NCBI GenBank assembly: GCA_024400115.1
Contig: JAKSNF010000005.1
Coordinates: forward strand, 1 to 64,000
DNA length: 64,000 nt
Reading direction: 5' to 3'
From: Paludibacteraceae bacterium
GTDB lineage: Bacteria > Bacteroidota > Bacteroidia > Bacteroidales > Paludibacteraceae
Of this stretch, positions 1 to 7,827 are shown piece by piece. Under the pieces are notes generated by a model. It was given only the letters and a program-made list of their open reading frames with translations. It was not told the DNA's origin and made no database searches. The stretch's first letter is position 1. The number at the start of each line of letters is the position of its first letter. Both the position numbers and the translations under genes were made by a program.

Positions 1-181
1 CGTTCATGGGGTTGGTAACCGGAGCTCCCATCGAGTGGATAAGAGCGTACTCTTTGTTAGATCCGTTTTCTGGTTCGTTCTTGGATTCCTTACATCCTGT
101 TAACGCGATGGCGGCGATAGCCATCAGTGCCAAAAATAGTTTTTTCTTAGCCACAAGGGCACGATTAACTTCGTTTTTCAT
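1..181 (-). CDS. Lipoprotein, N-terminal part (tandem paralogue, cut by window edge)
   Basis: This reading frame starts at the ATG whose A is base 181 and stays open to the window edge (about 60 codons seen). The first 30 residues are a lipoprotein signal (basic N-region, LALMAIAAIA core, lipobox LTGC with Cys30) and are nearly identical to those of the next gene upstream, at DNA level too. Its start overlaps that gene's stop by one base (TAATG), so translation is probably coupled. Beyond Cys30 the sequence (KESKNEPENG, then HSMGAPVTNPMN) is only loosely similar to the neighbour. It is probably a second secreted lipoprotein of the same operon, perhaps also a linear amide hydrolase, but the catalytic part is outside the window. 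Confidence 0.75.
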   Translation of the reverse strand, partial: MKNEVNRALVAKKKLFLALMAIAAIALTGCKESKNEPENGSNKEYALIHSMGAPVTNPMN

Positions 182-1533
182 TATAGTTCTTTCTTTAAAT
201 CAATGGTGAACGCATGGGTCATATCATTACGTACATTGAACAACATTGTACGCTGCACAGGATTATATACACACGAGTAGTTGGTTACTTCATCTGGAAA
301 TTCAATGCCATAACAGCCATATTGTAAGCACTTGAGGGCTTGGAACTCATCCATAACGGGTAAATAATTAGACATCATGGCGTGAGCACGGCGTTTGGTA
401 CTGAAGGAATATTGCCAAGCATCCTTCTCATACGTCGAGGCGGCCTCTATGTTGTAATAATAATTCTCCATACTGTTGTACTCATAAGGCACGACCGACT
501 TGGTGTAGAATCCGATTAGTCTCCGTTCTTCTGCGCGGAGCACATAGAGCGAGTCATTCCAATACTCAAATATAGCATTGTCACCGGAGGCATCAGCAAT
601 CATCCAGTGTACATTCAAGTTGAAGTTAAGCGCTGTATAGTCATACTCGTTTTTTAGTTTCTCCTCCACTTCTTTCACCGTAGCGCACTTAGCTAAAATG
701 GTATATACGAAAGCCATTGTGGAAGGCAACTGTTTCAAAGATTTATCTTTCTTCTTATCCTGATTAACAGGGAATGGATTATTCGTACCATCCGGAGCAT
801 CGGGATTCTGGAAAGCCGGCAATTGGAACGTAGTATAAACCAAACCTTTCTCGTTCATACCGTCTAATGTGCAGACCGTGTTAGTCAGCAAAAAATCCAG
901 ATTGCTTGTTCCGTCCAAGAACACGCCGTCTTCGCCATATTTCTTTCCAAACATCGTACCGTTATAGTGCGTGTTGGAAAAAGCCACAAACTTATACTCG
1001 CCCGGTTGGGGATTTTTATGGAACAGTACTACGATATTACCGACCTTACTATCCATATTACGACCTACTAACAATTCGCCCTTGGTGTTTTTGCATACAA
1101 AACCGGAGCAAGCAAGTGGAGAATCGAATAACACAATCGGGTAAGGTGTTTTGAATAACTGATTTTGGAATTCTTTAAGAACTTCGATTCCGGCTGTACC
1201 ATCCCCATATTCGTAGCGTTCGTCACCGGATTTGATTATTGATGCCACAGGGTTTTCAATCAGATAGTCCATGTAATACAAATGGTTTCCATACGCACAC
1301 CTTAAAGACTTCAATGTCTCTTCGGCTTTGGCAGACTTACAGTTTTCTACATTGAGCGGGTTAGGTGATGTCTGCGTATGGGAACGCAGGGCTGTAATCT
1401 CCGTTCCTTCAATGATTGTAGGTCCTACCGGAGTTTCGTCCTTACACCCCGTTAACGCGATGGCGGCTACAGCCATCAGTGCCAAAAATAGTTTTTTCTT
1501 AGCCACAAGGGCACGATTAACTTCGTTTTTCAT
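181..1533 (-). CDS. Lipoprotein of the linear amide C-N hydrolase / choloylglycine hydrolase-like family
   Basis: A 450-residue lipoprotein (lipobox LTGC, Cys30). From about residue 142 it shows the Ntn-hydrolase pattern CSGFVCKNTKGELLVGRNMD: a candidate nucleophile Cys142, with Arg158 and Asp161 in the conserved GRNMD. It then has SNTHYNG and a G-M-N-E-K-G-L segment, as in bile salt hydrolase and penicillin acylase relatives. Family members cleave linear amide bonds of N-acyl amino acids, bile conjugates or acyl-homoserine lactones; the substrate here cannot be read from sequence. The nucleophile is not at residue 2, so a proteolytic cleavage before Cys142 would be needed for a free N-terminal Cys. 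It lies 20 bases behind the beta-helix gene and overlaps the next paralogue. Confidence 0.7.
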   Translation of the reverse strand: MKNEVNRALVAKKKLFLALMAVAAIALTGCKDETPVGPTIIEGTEITALRSHTQTSPNPLNVENCKSAKAEETLKSLRCAYGNHLYYMDYLIENPVASIIKSGDERYEYGDGTAGIEVLKEFQNQLFKTPYPIVLFDSPLACSGFVCKNTKGELLVGRNMDSKVGNIVVLFHKNPQPGEYKFVAFSNTHYNGTMFGKKYGEDGVFLDGTSNLDFLLTNTVCTLDGMNEKGLVYTTFQLPAFQNPDAPDGTNNPFPVNQDKKKDKSLKQLPSTMAFVYTILAKCATVKEVEEKLKNEYDYTALNFNLNVHWMIADASGDNAIFEYWNDSLYVLRAEERRLIGFYTKSVVPYEYNSMENYYYNIEAASTYEKDAWQYSFSTKRRAHAMMSNYLPVMDEFQALKCLQYGCYGIEFPDEVTNYSCVYNPVQRTMLFNVRNDMTHAFTIDLKKEL

Positions 1534-1553
1534 TTGTTTATATTTTAGAATGA

Positions 1554-3188
1554 TTATAGTTTAATACCTAATACGTTATAACGGGTATTATCCTTAATAA
1601 CAAATAGTTGTCCGTTAACCATCACTTTCTTAGCCTTAGTAGCATCTTTATTTGCCTTGGCATTGATAAGTGCGGTACCGGACTGTTTTTTGGTAACGAT
1701 GGTTAATATAGCATCTTCGGTGAGGGTTACAGGAGCAGTAAAAGCTTCGCAATTTTCACCAATGGTATCGTTATTGAGTTTTGCTACTTCAATATAATAG
1801 CCTTTATCTGCCGTTACAGCGAAGATTATCTCTTTGCCTTTAGCTACATGGTAGTCACCGGATGCGATGGTGTCATCATTCATCGTAGCAACTGCATTCT
1901 CATAAGCAGCAACGGTCAGTTTAATAACCTCTTCTGCCTCATAGCAACCTAAATCAATAGCTTTACCTTGGATACGAACATTACCGGCGAGGTCTGTCGG
2001 AAGAGTGTTAGCAGCATCGGAACCAAAGTCAATCAGCTTGCTTCCGTCAACGAGGGTGAAATCACCATTCTCAGGATCAGCAAAACCAGGGTTCTCTTTG
2101 GTCAAAATCAAACTGGTCGTTCCCGTTGCATCATCATCACCTTTTTGACCAATGATAGCATTGTAACTACGTTGACCTTGGGCCTTGTCATATTTAGTGA
2201 GATAGTAAACACCTTGAGGAGCAATGGTATCACCAGTGATGTTTCCCCAAACGATATTGTTAACAAAGAAACTGCCGTTAGCAGACTTATTGTTATTTAC
2301 TTTCACACCGGAAAGAGAAGCTGTTGCACCGACTTTGTCTTGTTTATTACCGACAATCGTACAGTTGATGATATTAGCCAAGTTACCATCCATGCAAAGA
2401 CCGCCCACTTGACCTGTTGCCTCATTGCCGACAATTAAGCAGTTGATAACCGTCGATATATTACCACCAGACAAAAGAACACCACCGGTATCACCATTGG
2501 CTTTGTTGTTGCGAACAATGCAGTTAACCAAATGGCTACCATTGTGCAGTCGAATACCACCGCCGGCATTGTTGGTCGTTTGGTTGTTCTCGATCACGCA
2601 TTTGTAAACAACCACACCTTTACCGTTCACGCGTACACCACCACCGGTGGTAGCCGTGTTGTTCTTGATTATGCAGTTGTAAGCCAGCGTATCAGGATCA
2701 GCAGTACTGCTATTGCTGCTTACGCCACCACCCATAGCATTGCCGGAAGGTACATCAACCACGTTGTTTTGAATTAAACAGTCTTGGACACGACCTTTCA
2801 CGTTCAAGAACACACCGGCAGCACCTTGGTCTGCCAAAGCTGTCGTCAACTTACCATTTTGGATGGTGAAGTTAGACCAAACCGTCAGCGTTGTAAATGC
2901 AGCAGGTTGGTTCAGTACACGACCATCTGCATTTGCATCCAGAATAGTCGCATAGTCTTTTTTAGAAGTGAAGGTCTCATCCCATCCGCCGATGACTTGA
3001 ACGCCTTCTTTCATAGTGAAATTACCGGTGAACGTACCTTCTTGAACCAAGACGGTGTCACCTGCCATTGCCTCAGCGATGGTCGATTTGAGAACTTCTG
3101 CTCCATCAGAGGCGTTTACTTTGTGAACAGTAGCACTTAAGCTACACGCTACCAACATGGTAGCCACACACACGAAAATCTTTTTCAT
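1554..3188 (-). CDS. Secreted parallel beta-helix protein with choice-of-anchor Q-like region and sorting tail
   Basis: 544 residues with a clear signal peptide (MKKIFVCVATMLVACSLSAT). Residues of about 50-400 form repeated short strands such as YNCIIKNNTATTGGGVRVN and LVNCIVRNNKANGDTGGV. These are typical of right-handed beta-helix (pectate-lyase-like) surface proteins. The end of the helix region reads DLAGNVRIQGKAIDLGCYE, like the choice-of-anchor Q domain. The last residues (KVMVNGQLFVIKDNTRYNVL) match a C-terminal tail shared by seven proteins in this window and suggest export through a type IX-like route. No catalytic site is recognisable. It may bind or degrade carbohydrate, or act as an adhesin. 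Confidence 0.8.
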   Translation of the reverse strand: MKKIFVCVATMLVACSLSATVHKVNASDGAEVLKSTIAEAMAGDTVLVQEGTFTGNFTMKEGVQVIGGWDETFTSKKDYATILDANADGRVLNQPAAFTTLTVWSNFTIQNGKLTTALADQGAAGVFLNVKGRVQDCLIQNNVVDVPSGNAMGGGVSSNSSTADPDTLAYNCIIKNNTATTGGGVRVNGKGVVVYKCVIENNQTTNNAGGGIRLHNGSHLVNCIVRNNKANGDTGGVLLSGGNISTVINCLIVGNEATGQVGGLCMDGNLANIINCTIVGNKQDKVGATASLSGVKVNNNKSANGSFFVNNIVWGNITGDTIAPQGVYYLTKYDKAQGQRSYNAIIGQKGDDDATGTTSLILTKENPGFADPENGDFTLVDGSKLIDFGSDAANTLPTDLAGNVRIQGKAIDLGCYEAEEVIKLTVAAYENAVATMNDDTIASGDYHVAKGKEIIFAVTADKGYYIEVAKLNNDTIGENCEAFTAPVTLTEDAILTIVTKKQSGTALINAKANKDATKAKKVMVNGQLFVIKDNTRYNVLGIKL

Positions 3189-3200
3189 AATGTTTGTATT

Positions 3201-3719
3201 TTAGTTTTTTTTGTTGAAACAATATCTCACACCGATAGTCGGGATAAATCCGAATAGTCCCCTCAATGTAGGTGCAACTTTGGATTCATTGACACCCAAG
3301 TTCAACGTCGGTCGGAGGTCAACGGATAACTGAAGCGGGAAATTGAAGGTATAAGCCAAACCTATCTGACCGGTTATACCAAACATGAAGGGTGTTCTTG
3401 GAAAGTCGGCGACGGAAATACCATGACCTGAATAAAAAGGCCAGTCGGTACCTATAAATAGACCGGGACCGGCATAAAACTCCCAATTACCTTGCTCTGT
3501 CCACTTTGGTTGCTTAATGACAAACATATATCTGGCAGAGATATTGTGCCCCATCGCATAATTATAGCCAAGGTCTGTCTCAATGAAGTTTTTACCTACC
3601 GTATGCAGATAGGATAACTGTGCTCCAAAACCCAAGCGTCCACCAATGGCTTTAGGTTGAGCTGTTGCAGCAACAGAAAGCATTGCCGCAACCATAAAAA
3701 TAACTATCTTTTTCATCAT
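3201..3719 (-). CDS. Small outer-membrane beta-barrel protein
   Basis: 172 residues with a cleavable signal (MKKIVIFMVAAMLSVAATAQ) and alternating hydrophobic and aromatic strands ending in YCFNKKN. This is consistent with an eight-strand outer-membrane barrel of the porin/OmpW-like 'outer membrane beta-barrel' group. Its ATG overlaps the stop of the preceding ferredoxin gene (ATGA, four bases), so the two are likely translated together. Function unknown. Confidence 0.65.
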   Translation of the reverse strand: MMKKIVIFMVAAMLSVAATAQPKAIGGRLGFGAQLSYLHTVGKNFIETDLGYNYAMGHNISARYMFVIKQPKWTEQGNWEFYAGPGLFIGTDWPFYSGHGISVADFPRTPFMFGITGQIGLAYTFNFPLQLSVDLRPTLNLGVNESKVAPTLRGLFGFIPTIGVRYCFNKKN

Positions 3720-4495
3720 TTCGTATTATTCTTTGCAGTCTGTTTTGTGTAATGCCATTTGTAACTGATAGCACCCTTGTTGCAACCATTGATACAGTTC
3801 ATACAATCCACGCAACGACTATGGTCTATCTTGTGGTTAGCACTATCAATACAGAAAGCTTTGCATTGTTTTTCGCAAAGACCGCAATTGACACATTTGT
3901 CTTTATCAATAACCAGACAAAAGAGGGAGAAACGGCTGAATAGACTGAGGGCAGTTCCGATAGGGCAGATATTGTTGCACCATGTACGTCCTCCTCTCCA
4001 AGCGAGTACAATAATTACCACAAAAATCACTGCGGATGCGATAAGTATCCAGTTTATCCAAGCCTGAATAGGACCAAACAGGTTACCTAACACAATACTG
4101 AAAATACTGTACGGGGCTATCAGGCAAGCAATCTCGTAAAAACCTAATGCCATACCAACCGCAAAGACGACCAGCATGCCATAACGGAGCCAATAATTCT
4201 CCTTCTTGTAATGATAATTTTTAGTTGCCTTCTTGCTTTTTCCGCCTAACCACGAAACGATGTCTTGAAAAACACCGAGGGGGCAAAGGATGGAACAATA
4301 CACTCTACCGAAAAGAATAGTCAGTACCACCACAGCGACTACCGCAATAAAATTCTTAGCAAGAGCAGACTGCGGCAACTGAAGACCCGGCACCCAACCG
4401 AACCAAGAGTGCAATGCATCTACCGGAGTGAACAAGAGCAGCGTAATCATGATAAAAAAGATAGCTGCTAATACAATTCTAAATTTACGCAACAT
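3716..4495 (-). CDS. Polytopic membrane polyferredoxin (NapH/CcoG-like 4Fe-4S protein)
   Basis: 259 residues with about five membrane segments and two membrane-proximal CxxxCP motifs (CSILCPLGVF, CNNICPIGTA). A C-terminal pair of ferredoxin clusters follows (CVNCGLCEKQCKAFC, CVDCMNCINGCNKG). This is the architecture of NapH and related electron-transfer proteins that pass quinol electrons to a periplasmic or membrane partner. No nap genes are present, so a role in nitrate reduction is not supported; many Bacteroidales carry stand-alone copies. It starts 44 bases behind a small peptide gene and overlaps the beta-barrel gene. Confidence 0.8.
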   Translation of the reverse strand: MLRKFRIVLAAIFFIMITLLLFTPVDALHSWFGWVPGLQLPQSALAKNFIAVVAVVVLTILFGRVYCSILCPLGVFQDIVSWLGGKSKKATKNYHYKKENYWLRYGMLVVFAVGMALGFYEIACLIAPYSIFSIVLGNLFGPIQAWINWILIASAVIFVVIIVLAWRGGRTWCNNICPIGTALSLFSRFSLFCLVIDKDKCVNCGLCEKQCKAFCIDSANHKIDHSRCVDCMNCINGCNKGAISYKWHYTKQTAKNNTK

Positions 4496-4538
4496 AACTT
4501 AAAAATATTTAGTTATTTGTGATGATATGAATTACCAC

Positions 4539-4658
4539 TTATAAGGCATATATCTGTTTATCGCCACGATCGCCTGATTTCAGTCCGCCGGATGTAAGTA
4601 AGATATTAGCGGGATTTATGGCTTCCACATAGATGTGGGGAATGATGTACTTTTTCAT
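4539..4658 (-). CDS. 39-residue MKxY-type small peptide
   Basis: A short frame beginning MKKYIIPHIYVEAINPANIL and continuing for 39 residues. Its ATG overlaps the stop of the 465-residue secreted protein (ATGA), which argues for coupled translation and a real gene. It has no signal peptide or membrane segment. It resembles two other short frames here (25224-25358 and 51945-52085): all begin MK-x-Y or MKHQY, have a Pro near residue 7-8, a hydrophobic V/I patch, then a short Ser/Thr/Gly stretch. Function unknown. Similar short proteins occur widely in Bacteroidales as far as I know. Confidence 0.6.
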   Translation of the reverse strand: MKKYIIPHIYVEAINPANILLTSGGLKSGDRGDKQIYAL

Positions 4659-6052
4659 AATTCTTGTCCTCCTATTGAATATTTTTTACCGTCTAAAATA
4701 ATGACCACTTTGTCCGCATTGAATACCTTTTGGCAATTCGGGGTAGCGGAAGGTTGATTCAAGCGAGTGGCATCGTCGGTTATACTTATCTCTTGCAACT
4801 TGGCAGGCATACCGCGATAGCGCGGAGCCCTGGCAGACATACTCGGGGTTAACCAGAAATAGGCACGGAAGCCCTTCATCATAGCATCAGGGTCATTGCC
4901 ATCGGTTGGCCAGCAGAGTTCATTATTGTTGTATAAGAAGAAATTATAGTGTTCATTCTCACCGTTGGTAACATCCTCTATATGGGTCATACCGAAGAAG
5001 CCCTGATAAGTCAGCGCGTCATCACCCGTTGTGAATGCATCGGTGGCATTTTCGACCCAATTCCATTTTGGGATATCAGGGAATACCAACAAAGGAACGG
5101 AATCGGTATCATCTGTCCAACGAATGAGATAAGGGACACCTCTTTCCATTTTGGGACATTCACCCATTGAGGCTATATTCACATGTAAACAGCCGTCCAC
5201 TACCGTGCCCGATGTTACCGTAAACACTTCGGCGTCCTTAAGAGGAGATTGGATGAAGTCAAACTCAAACGGCAAACAAATCGTATTGAAATAGCCGTTG
5301 TGCAAGAGATAACGACGAACGAAGAGATGATAATGATCATCAAATGTCTTAAAGTCATTAAATTTACTTGCAAACAGTTCCTGACTATCATTCTCGTCAA
5401 ACACCATCACATCCCGCACCAAACGGACGCTGTAATAGTTTTGTTTGCTACCATGATTCTTGTCGTGTATGGCTTCATTGTCAAACCGCAAGCAGTAACC
5501 ATTGCCGCTATCATATTGATCGCGTGCCCAATAAACGCCATGATCATCTTCGTTTACCACATGATGCCCATTATCATCATACGCATATCCACGGCACGGC
5601 AGGAAGATGGCACCTGCGTCTTCCATCTTTTCCCATTGCTCGGCGGTATAGACGTTATTTTCATAGTGAGCACCTTTGGTAACAGGTTGAAACGCCGGAA
5701 CACCTTCCGGTTGTACCCAGTTATCGGGCAGGAGAATCAGTCCCTTTTCACCCATGACTGTACCTAAGGCATCTTTCTGCTCCTTATCTGCATCTCGGGT
5801 AACTATCAGATAGGTCCACTCGTCAGAAGAGAGAACATGATCTTCACCACCGGCATATTTTCCACCATCTTGCCATTGGAAGCGCTCCGTATCAACACCT
5901 GTATTTTTACAATTGGTTGTGGCAAACACAACTGCTTTACCCGGTTCAATGGAGAACACGCCTTTGTAAGAGAATTCTACATCATCCTTAGCGGACACCT
6001 GCTGCGCCACCAGCGTCAGCGAGGTAATAAAGAAAAATAGTTTTTTGAACAT
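4655..6052 (-). CDS. Secreted protein with FISUMP-like N-terminal part and sorting tail
   Basis: 465 residues with signal peptide (MFKKLFFFITSLTLVAQQVSA). The first half (FQWQDGGKYAGG, SSDEWTYLI, GLILLPDNW, GAIFLPCRGYAY, SVRLVRD) follows the plan of FISUMP-like surface domains. The second half (NTICLPFEF, GVPYLIRW, FFLYNNNELCWPTDG, GFRAYFWL) is a beta-rich module also seen in the 472-residue protein at 9411-10829. The end (KVVIILDGKKYSIGGQEL) is the shared tail. It is the first gene of the minus-strand run, behind a promoter at 6269-6298 and a leader of about 210 bases holding GC hairpins. Ligand or substrate unknown. Confidence 0.7.
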   Translation of the reverse strand: MFKKLFFFITSLTLVAQQVSAKDDVEFSYKGVFSIEPGKAVVFATTNCKNTGVDTERFQWQDGGKYAGGEDHVLSSDEWTYLIVTRDADKEQKDALGTVMGEKGLILLPDNWVQPEGVPAFQPVTKGAHYENNVYTAEQWEKMEDAGAIFLPCRGYAYDDNGHHVVNEDDHGVYWARDQYDSGNGYCLRFDNEAIHDKNHGSKQNYYSVRLVRDVMVFDENDSQELFASKFNDFKTFDDHYHLFVRRYLLHNGYFNTICLPFEFDFIQSPLKDAEVFTVTSGTVVDGCLHVNIASMGECPKMERGVPYLIRWTDDTDSVPLLVFPDIPKWNWVENATDAFTTGDDALTYQGFFGMTHIEDVTNGENEHYNFFLYNNNELCWPTDGNDPDAMMKGFRAYFWLTPSMSARAPRYRGMPAKLQEISITDDATRLNQPSATPNCQKVFNADKVVIILDGKKYSIGGQEL

Positions 6053-6063
6053 AATTGTTTAAT

Positions 6064-6104
6064 TGTTTGACACCCCCCGTCCCCCTCGGTAAGGGGGTGT
6101 CGGT
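6064..6104. repeat. GC hairpin in the leader of the 465-residue gene
   Basis: GACACCCCCC pairs with GGGGGTGTC about 20 bases later, with CCCCCTCGG in between. It sits just upstream of the start codon in the transcribed leader (minus strand). Confidence 0.6.
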
Positions 6105-6159
6105 TAATAAATTAGTTTATTGTTATACTTAGTTATATAAGTTGCTTATTATCAACGAA

Positions 6160-6194
6160 TTACCCCCCCCGATTTGTTCGGAGGAGGGGCAATC
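6160..6194. repeat. C8 / GGAGGGG hairpin in leader
   Basis: A run of eight C is followed about 12 bases later by GGAGGAGGGG. The same arrangement recurs at 53646-53680, also in the leader of a minus-strand secreted-protein gene. It could form a hairpin in the transcript. Confidence 0.5.
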
Positions 6195-6268
6195 GTGTGT
6201 CCTTATTTATTATGTCTGCGCCTATGCGTGCGCAAAGAGTGTGTCATATATTTTCCAAATTGCGGGTG

Positions 6269-6298
6269 CAAAGATACATCTATTTTTTCAATTATCAA
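6269..6298 (-). promoter_or_regulatory. Promoter for the 6052-to-1 operon
   Basis: On the minus strand TTG is followed after 19 bases by TATCTTTG, the Bacteroidetes -33/-7 pattern, then CACCC. It lies about 215 bases before the start codon at 6052. Confidence 0.65.
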
Positions 6299-6378
6299 AA
6301 TATTTTCACTATTTTTCATAAAAAAACTTAATTTTGCAAGTAAAACGAAAGAATTTACGCAAATTTTCATCCCAAAAC

Positions 6379-6409
6379 TTGCATATTTCAAAAAAATGTT
6401 GTACCTTTG
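6379..6409 (+). promoter_or_regulatory. Promoter facing the gene-poor interval
   Basis: TTG, 20 bases including ATTTCAAAAAAA, then TACCTTTG followed by CAC. A textbook Bacteroidetes promoter. Only short frames and inverted repeats lie downstream before 6922, so it may drive an RNA or a decayed gene. Confidence 0.65.
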
Positions 6410-6413
6410 CACT

Positions 6414-6537
6414 CGAAAGTTTTGACGTAAGTTTTTACATAGAGTTGCGTGGTAAATGAGATGCCGGATGAACAAATCGACCATCCCTTTGACCAAAGTA
6501 CAACCAACCCAAAAGTACGATTTCCGAGAAACTTTCG
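6414..6537 (+). repeat. Inverted repeat in the transcript start region
   Basis: CGAAAGTTT (6414-6422) and AAACTTTCG (6529-6537) are perfect complements about 106 bases apart. A second pair (CTTATGTAA / TTACGTAAG with a four-base loop) follows at about 6543-6564. It begins about five bases after a strong -7 element, so a folded RNA is possible. Confidence 0.35.
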
Positions 6538-6608
6538 TTAAGACTTATGTAAAGCGTTACGTAAGCCCTTAGTTGAAAAAGTGAGTTAAGGTTTTGATTT
6601 GCTGATAA

Positions 6609-6761
6609 ATGTCAAAAATAAAAATAGAGGTCATCTTTGACTATGTTTTTGACCCAAAAATTAGACCAAAATCTGCTCGATTTTCAACCAAAATTAGACC
6701 AATAAACAACCGTATTTATTCAAAAACTTGTTTTCGTGATGAGGCAAGGATGAAGGATTAA
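6609..6761 (+). pseudogene. Possible remnant of a tyrosine recombinase N-terminus
   Basis: A 50-codon frame starting MSKIKIEVIFDYVFDPKIRP and ending FRDEARMKD. The opening KIKIEVIFD is like the start of the arm-binding domain of many Bacteroidetes phage-type integrases, and the rest could be a worn version of the following strands. No catalytic domain follows. A tRNA 3' fragment lies 100 bases on, the usual neighbour of an integrase. This is inference from a weak match; the frame could also be spurious. Confidence 0.25.
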
Positions 6762-6860
6762 AATGGTTCGAATTTTGATATAAATATCTGAAATTTAGCG
6801 TCTTACAAACTGCAAACACCGCTTGTTAACTAACTGTATATCAGCGATTTGCATATATTC

Positions 6861-6885
6861 GAGGGTTCGAGTCCCTCGGGGGACA
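6861..6885 (+). other. tRNA 3' fragment (T-arm plus acceptor strand)
   Basis: GAGGG TTCGAGT CCCTC is a perfect five-base-pair T-arm with a seven-base loop. It is followed by a seven-base acceptor strand GGGGGAC and an A as discriminator. The matching 5' acceptor (GTCCCCC), D-arm and anticodon arm are absent upstream, so this is not a complete tRNA. Such fragments are what integrating elements leave at att sites in tRNA 3' ends. Confidence 0.6.
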
Positions 6886-6887
6886 CA

Positions 6888-6915
6888 AAAGAGAAGGTTA
6901 AACTTCTCTTTTTTG
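6888..6915 (+). terminator. Rho-independent terminator behind the tRNA fragment
   Basis: AGAGAAG, loop GTTAAA, CTTCTCT, then a run of T. It ends just before the start codon of the CDF transporter gene at 6922. Confidence 0.75.
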
Positions 6916-6921
6916 TATATC

Positions 6922-7821
6922 ATGGCACAAACACGCGAAAAACAAATGCAGACGGTCACCCTCTGGGGTGGAATAGTCAATCTCCTGCTCTCCGTTCTTA
7001 AACTCTTAGCCGGTATCTTCGGCATGAGTGCGGCAATGGTGGCCGACGCTATTCACTCGCTCTCCGATTTGGTGAGCGATGTCGTGGTTCTTATTATGGT
7101 TCGCATTGCCGGACAAGGACCCGACAAAAGTCACGATAGCGGACACGGTAAGTTCGAGACATTGGCCAGTCTTATCGTTGCAGGACTGCTCTTAGCGGTC
7201 GGTATCCGCCTTATGATTGAAGGCGTAGAGAAGATTCGCTTTATCGCTGCCGGCGGAGATGTGGCACAGCCGGAATGGATAGCCCTTCTGGCTGCAGTGG
7301 TATCCATCTTAGCCAAAGAAGGATTATACCAATGGACTCATCGTGTAGGCAAAAAACTAAAGAGTCAGGTCATGGAAGCCAATGCTTGGCACCATCGCAG
7401 TGATGCCCTCTCGTCCGTTGGTTCGCTCATCGGTATTGGCGGTGCGATGTGGCTCGGAGGTAAATGGGTGATGCTCGACCCTATCGTTTGCTGTATCATC
7501 AGTGTGCTCATTATCGTTATGGCCGTGAAGATGCTGATTCCTGCCGCCAAAGAACTGACCGAAGCCTCGCTTAGCGACGAGGAGGAAGATGTTATTTTAG
7601 GTATTGTCAAGTCCGTTTCGGAGGTGGAGGATGTACACGAACTCAAGACCCGTCGGTCGGGCCCCTATGTGATCATTAGTTTGCACTTAGTGGTGGATGA
7701 AAAGATGACGGTGCTGCAAGCCCATGATATAACGGTAGAAATAGAGAACCGCCTTCGTGAGGCATTAGGGCAAGATACACAAATAACCATTCATGTCGAA
7801 CCCGACAAAGAGGCAGAGTAG
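6922..7821 (+). CDS. Cation diffusion facilitator family transporter
   Basis: 299 residues. An open extension upstream to 6823 runs through the tRNA fragment and terminator, so the ATG at 6922 (MAQTREKQ) is preferred. Membrane helices carry the metal-site motifs HSLSDLVSD (His45, Asp49) in helix 2 and HHRSDALSS (His-x3-Asp) in helix 5. A cytoplasmic C-terminal domain of about 85 residues follows (VEDVHELKTRRSG, ISLHLVVD), as in YiiP/FieF exporters. It should export Zn, Fe, Mn or a similar divalent cation in exchange for protons. It converges on folC with a six-base gap. Confidence 0.9.
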   Translation: MAQTREKQMQTVTLWGGIVNLLLSVLKLLAGIFGMSAAMVADAIHSLSDLVSDVVVLIMVRIAGQGPDKSHDSGHGKFETLASLIVAGLLLAVGIRLMIEGVEKIRFIAAGGDVAQPEWIALLAAVVSILAKEGLYQWTHRVGKKLKSQVMEANAWHHRSDALSSVGSLIGIGGAMWLGGKWVMLDPIVCCIISVLIIVMAVKMLIPAAKELTEASLSDEEEDVILGIVKSVSEVEDVHELKTRRSGPYVIISLHLVVDEKMTVLQAHDITVEIENRLREALGQDTQITIHVEPDKEAE

Positions 7822-7827
7822 GGGAGT

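Larger units (their letters stand above)
6053..6921. other. Gene-poor interval: leader hairpins, promoters and integration relics
   Basis: No intact gene is supported. On the minus strand it holds the leader and promoter of the 465-residue gene with two GC-rich hairpins. On the plus strand it holds a good promoter (6379-6409) followed by a stretch with inverted repeats. A 50-codon frame (6609-6761) that may be a recombinase remnant, a tRNA 3' fragment (6861-6885) and a terminator (6888-6915) follow. AT content is visibly higher than in the flanking genes. Confidence 0.6.

Noticed and set aside
2224-3140. Long frames antisense to the beta-helix gene and similar antisense frames elsewhere
   Set aside because: They are shadows of strongly biased coding sequence on the other strand, without start signals or recognised domains.
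6790-6886. Complete tRNA gene
   Set aside because: Only the T-arm and acceptor strand fit. No GTCCCCC 5' strand, D-arm or anticodon arm can be found in the 100 bases upstream.
6823-6921. Longer N-terminus of the CDF transporter
   Set aside because: The extension runs through the tRNA fragment and terminator hairpin. The ATG at 6922 matches family length.
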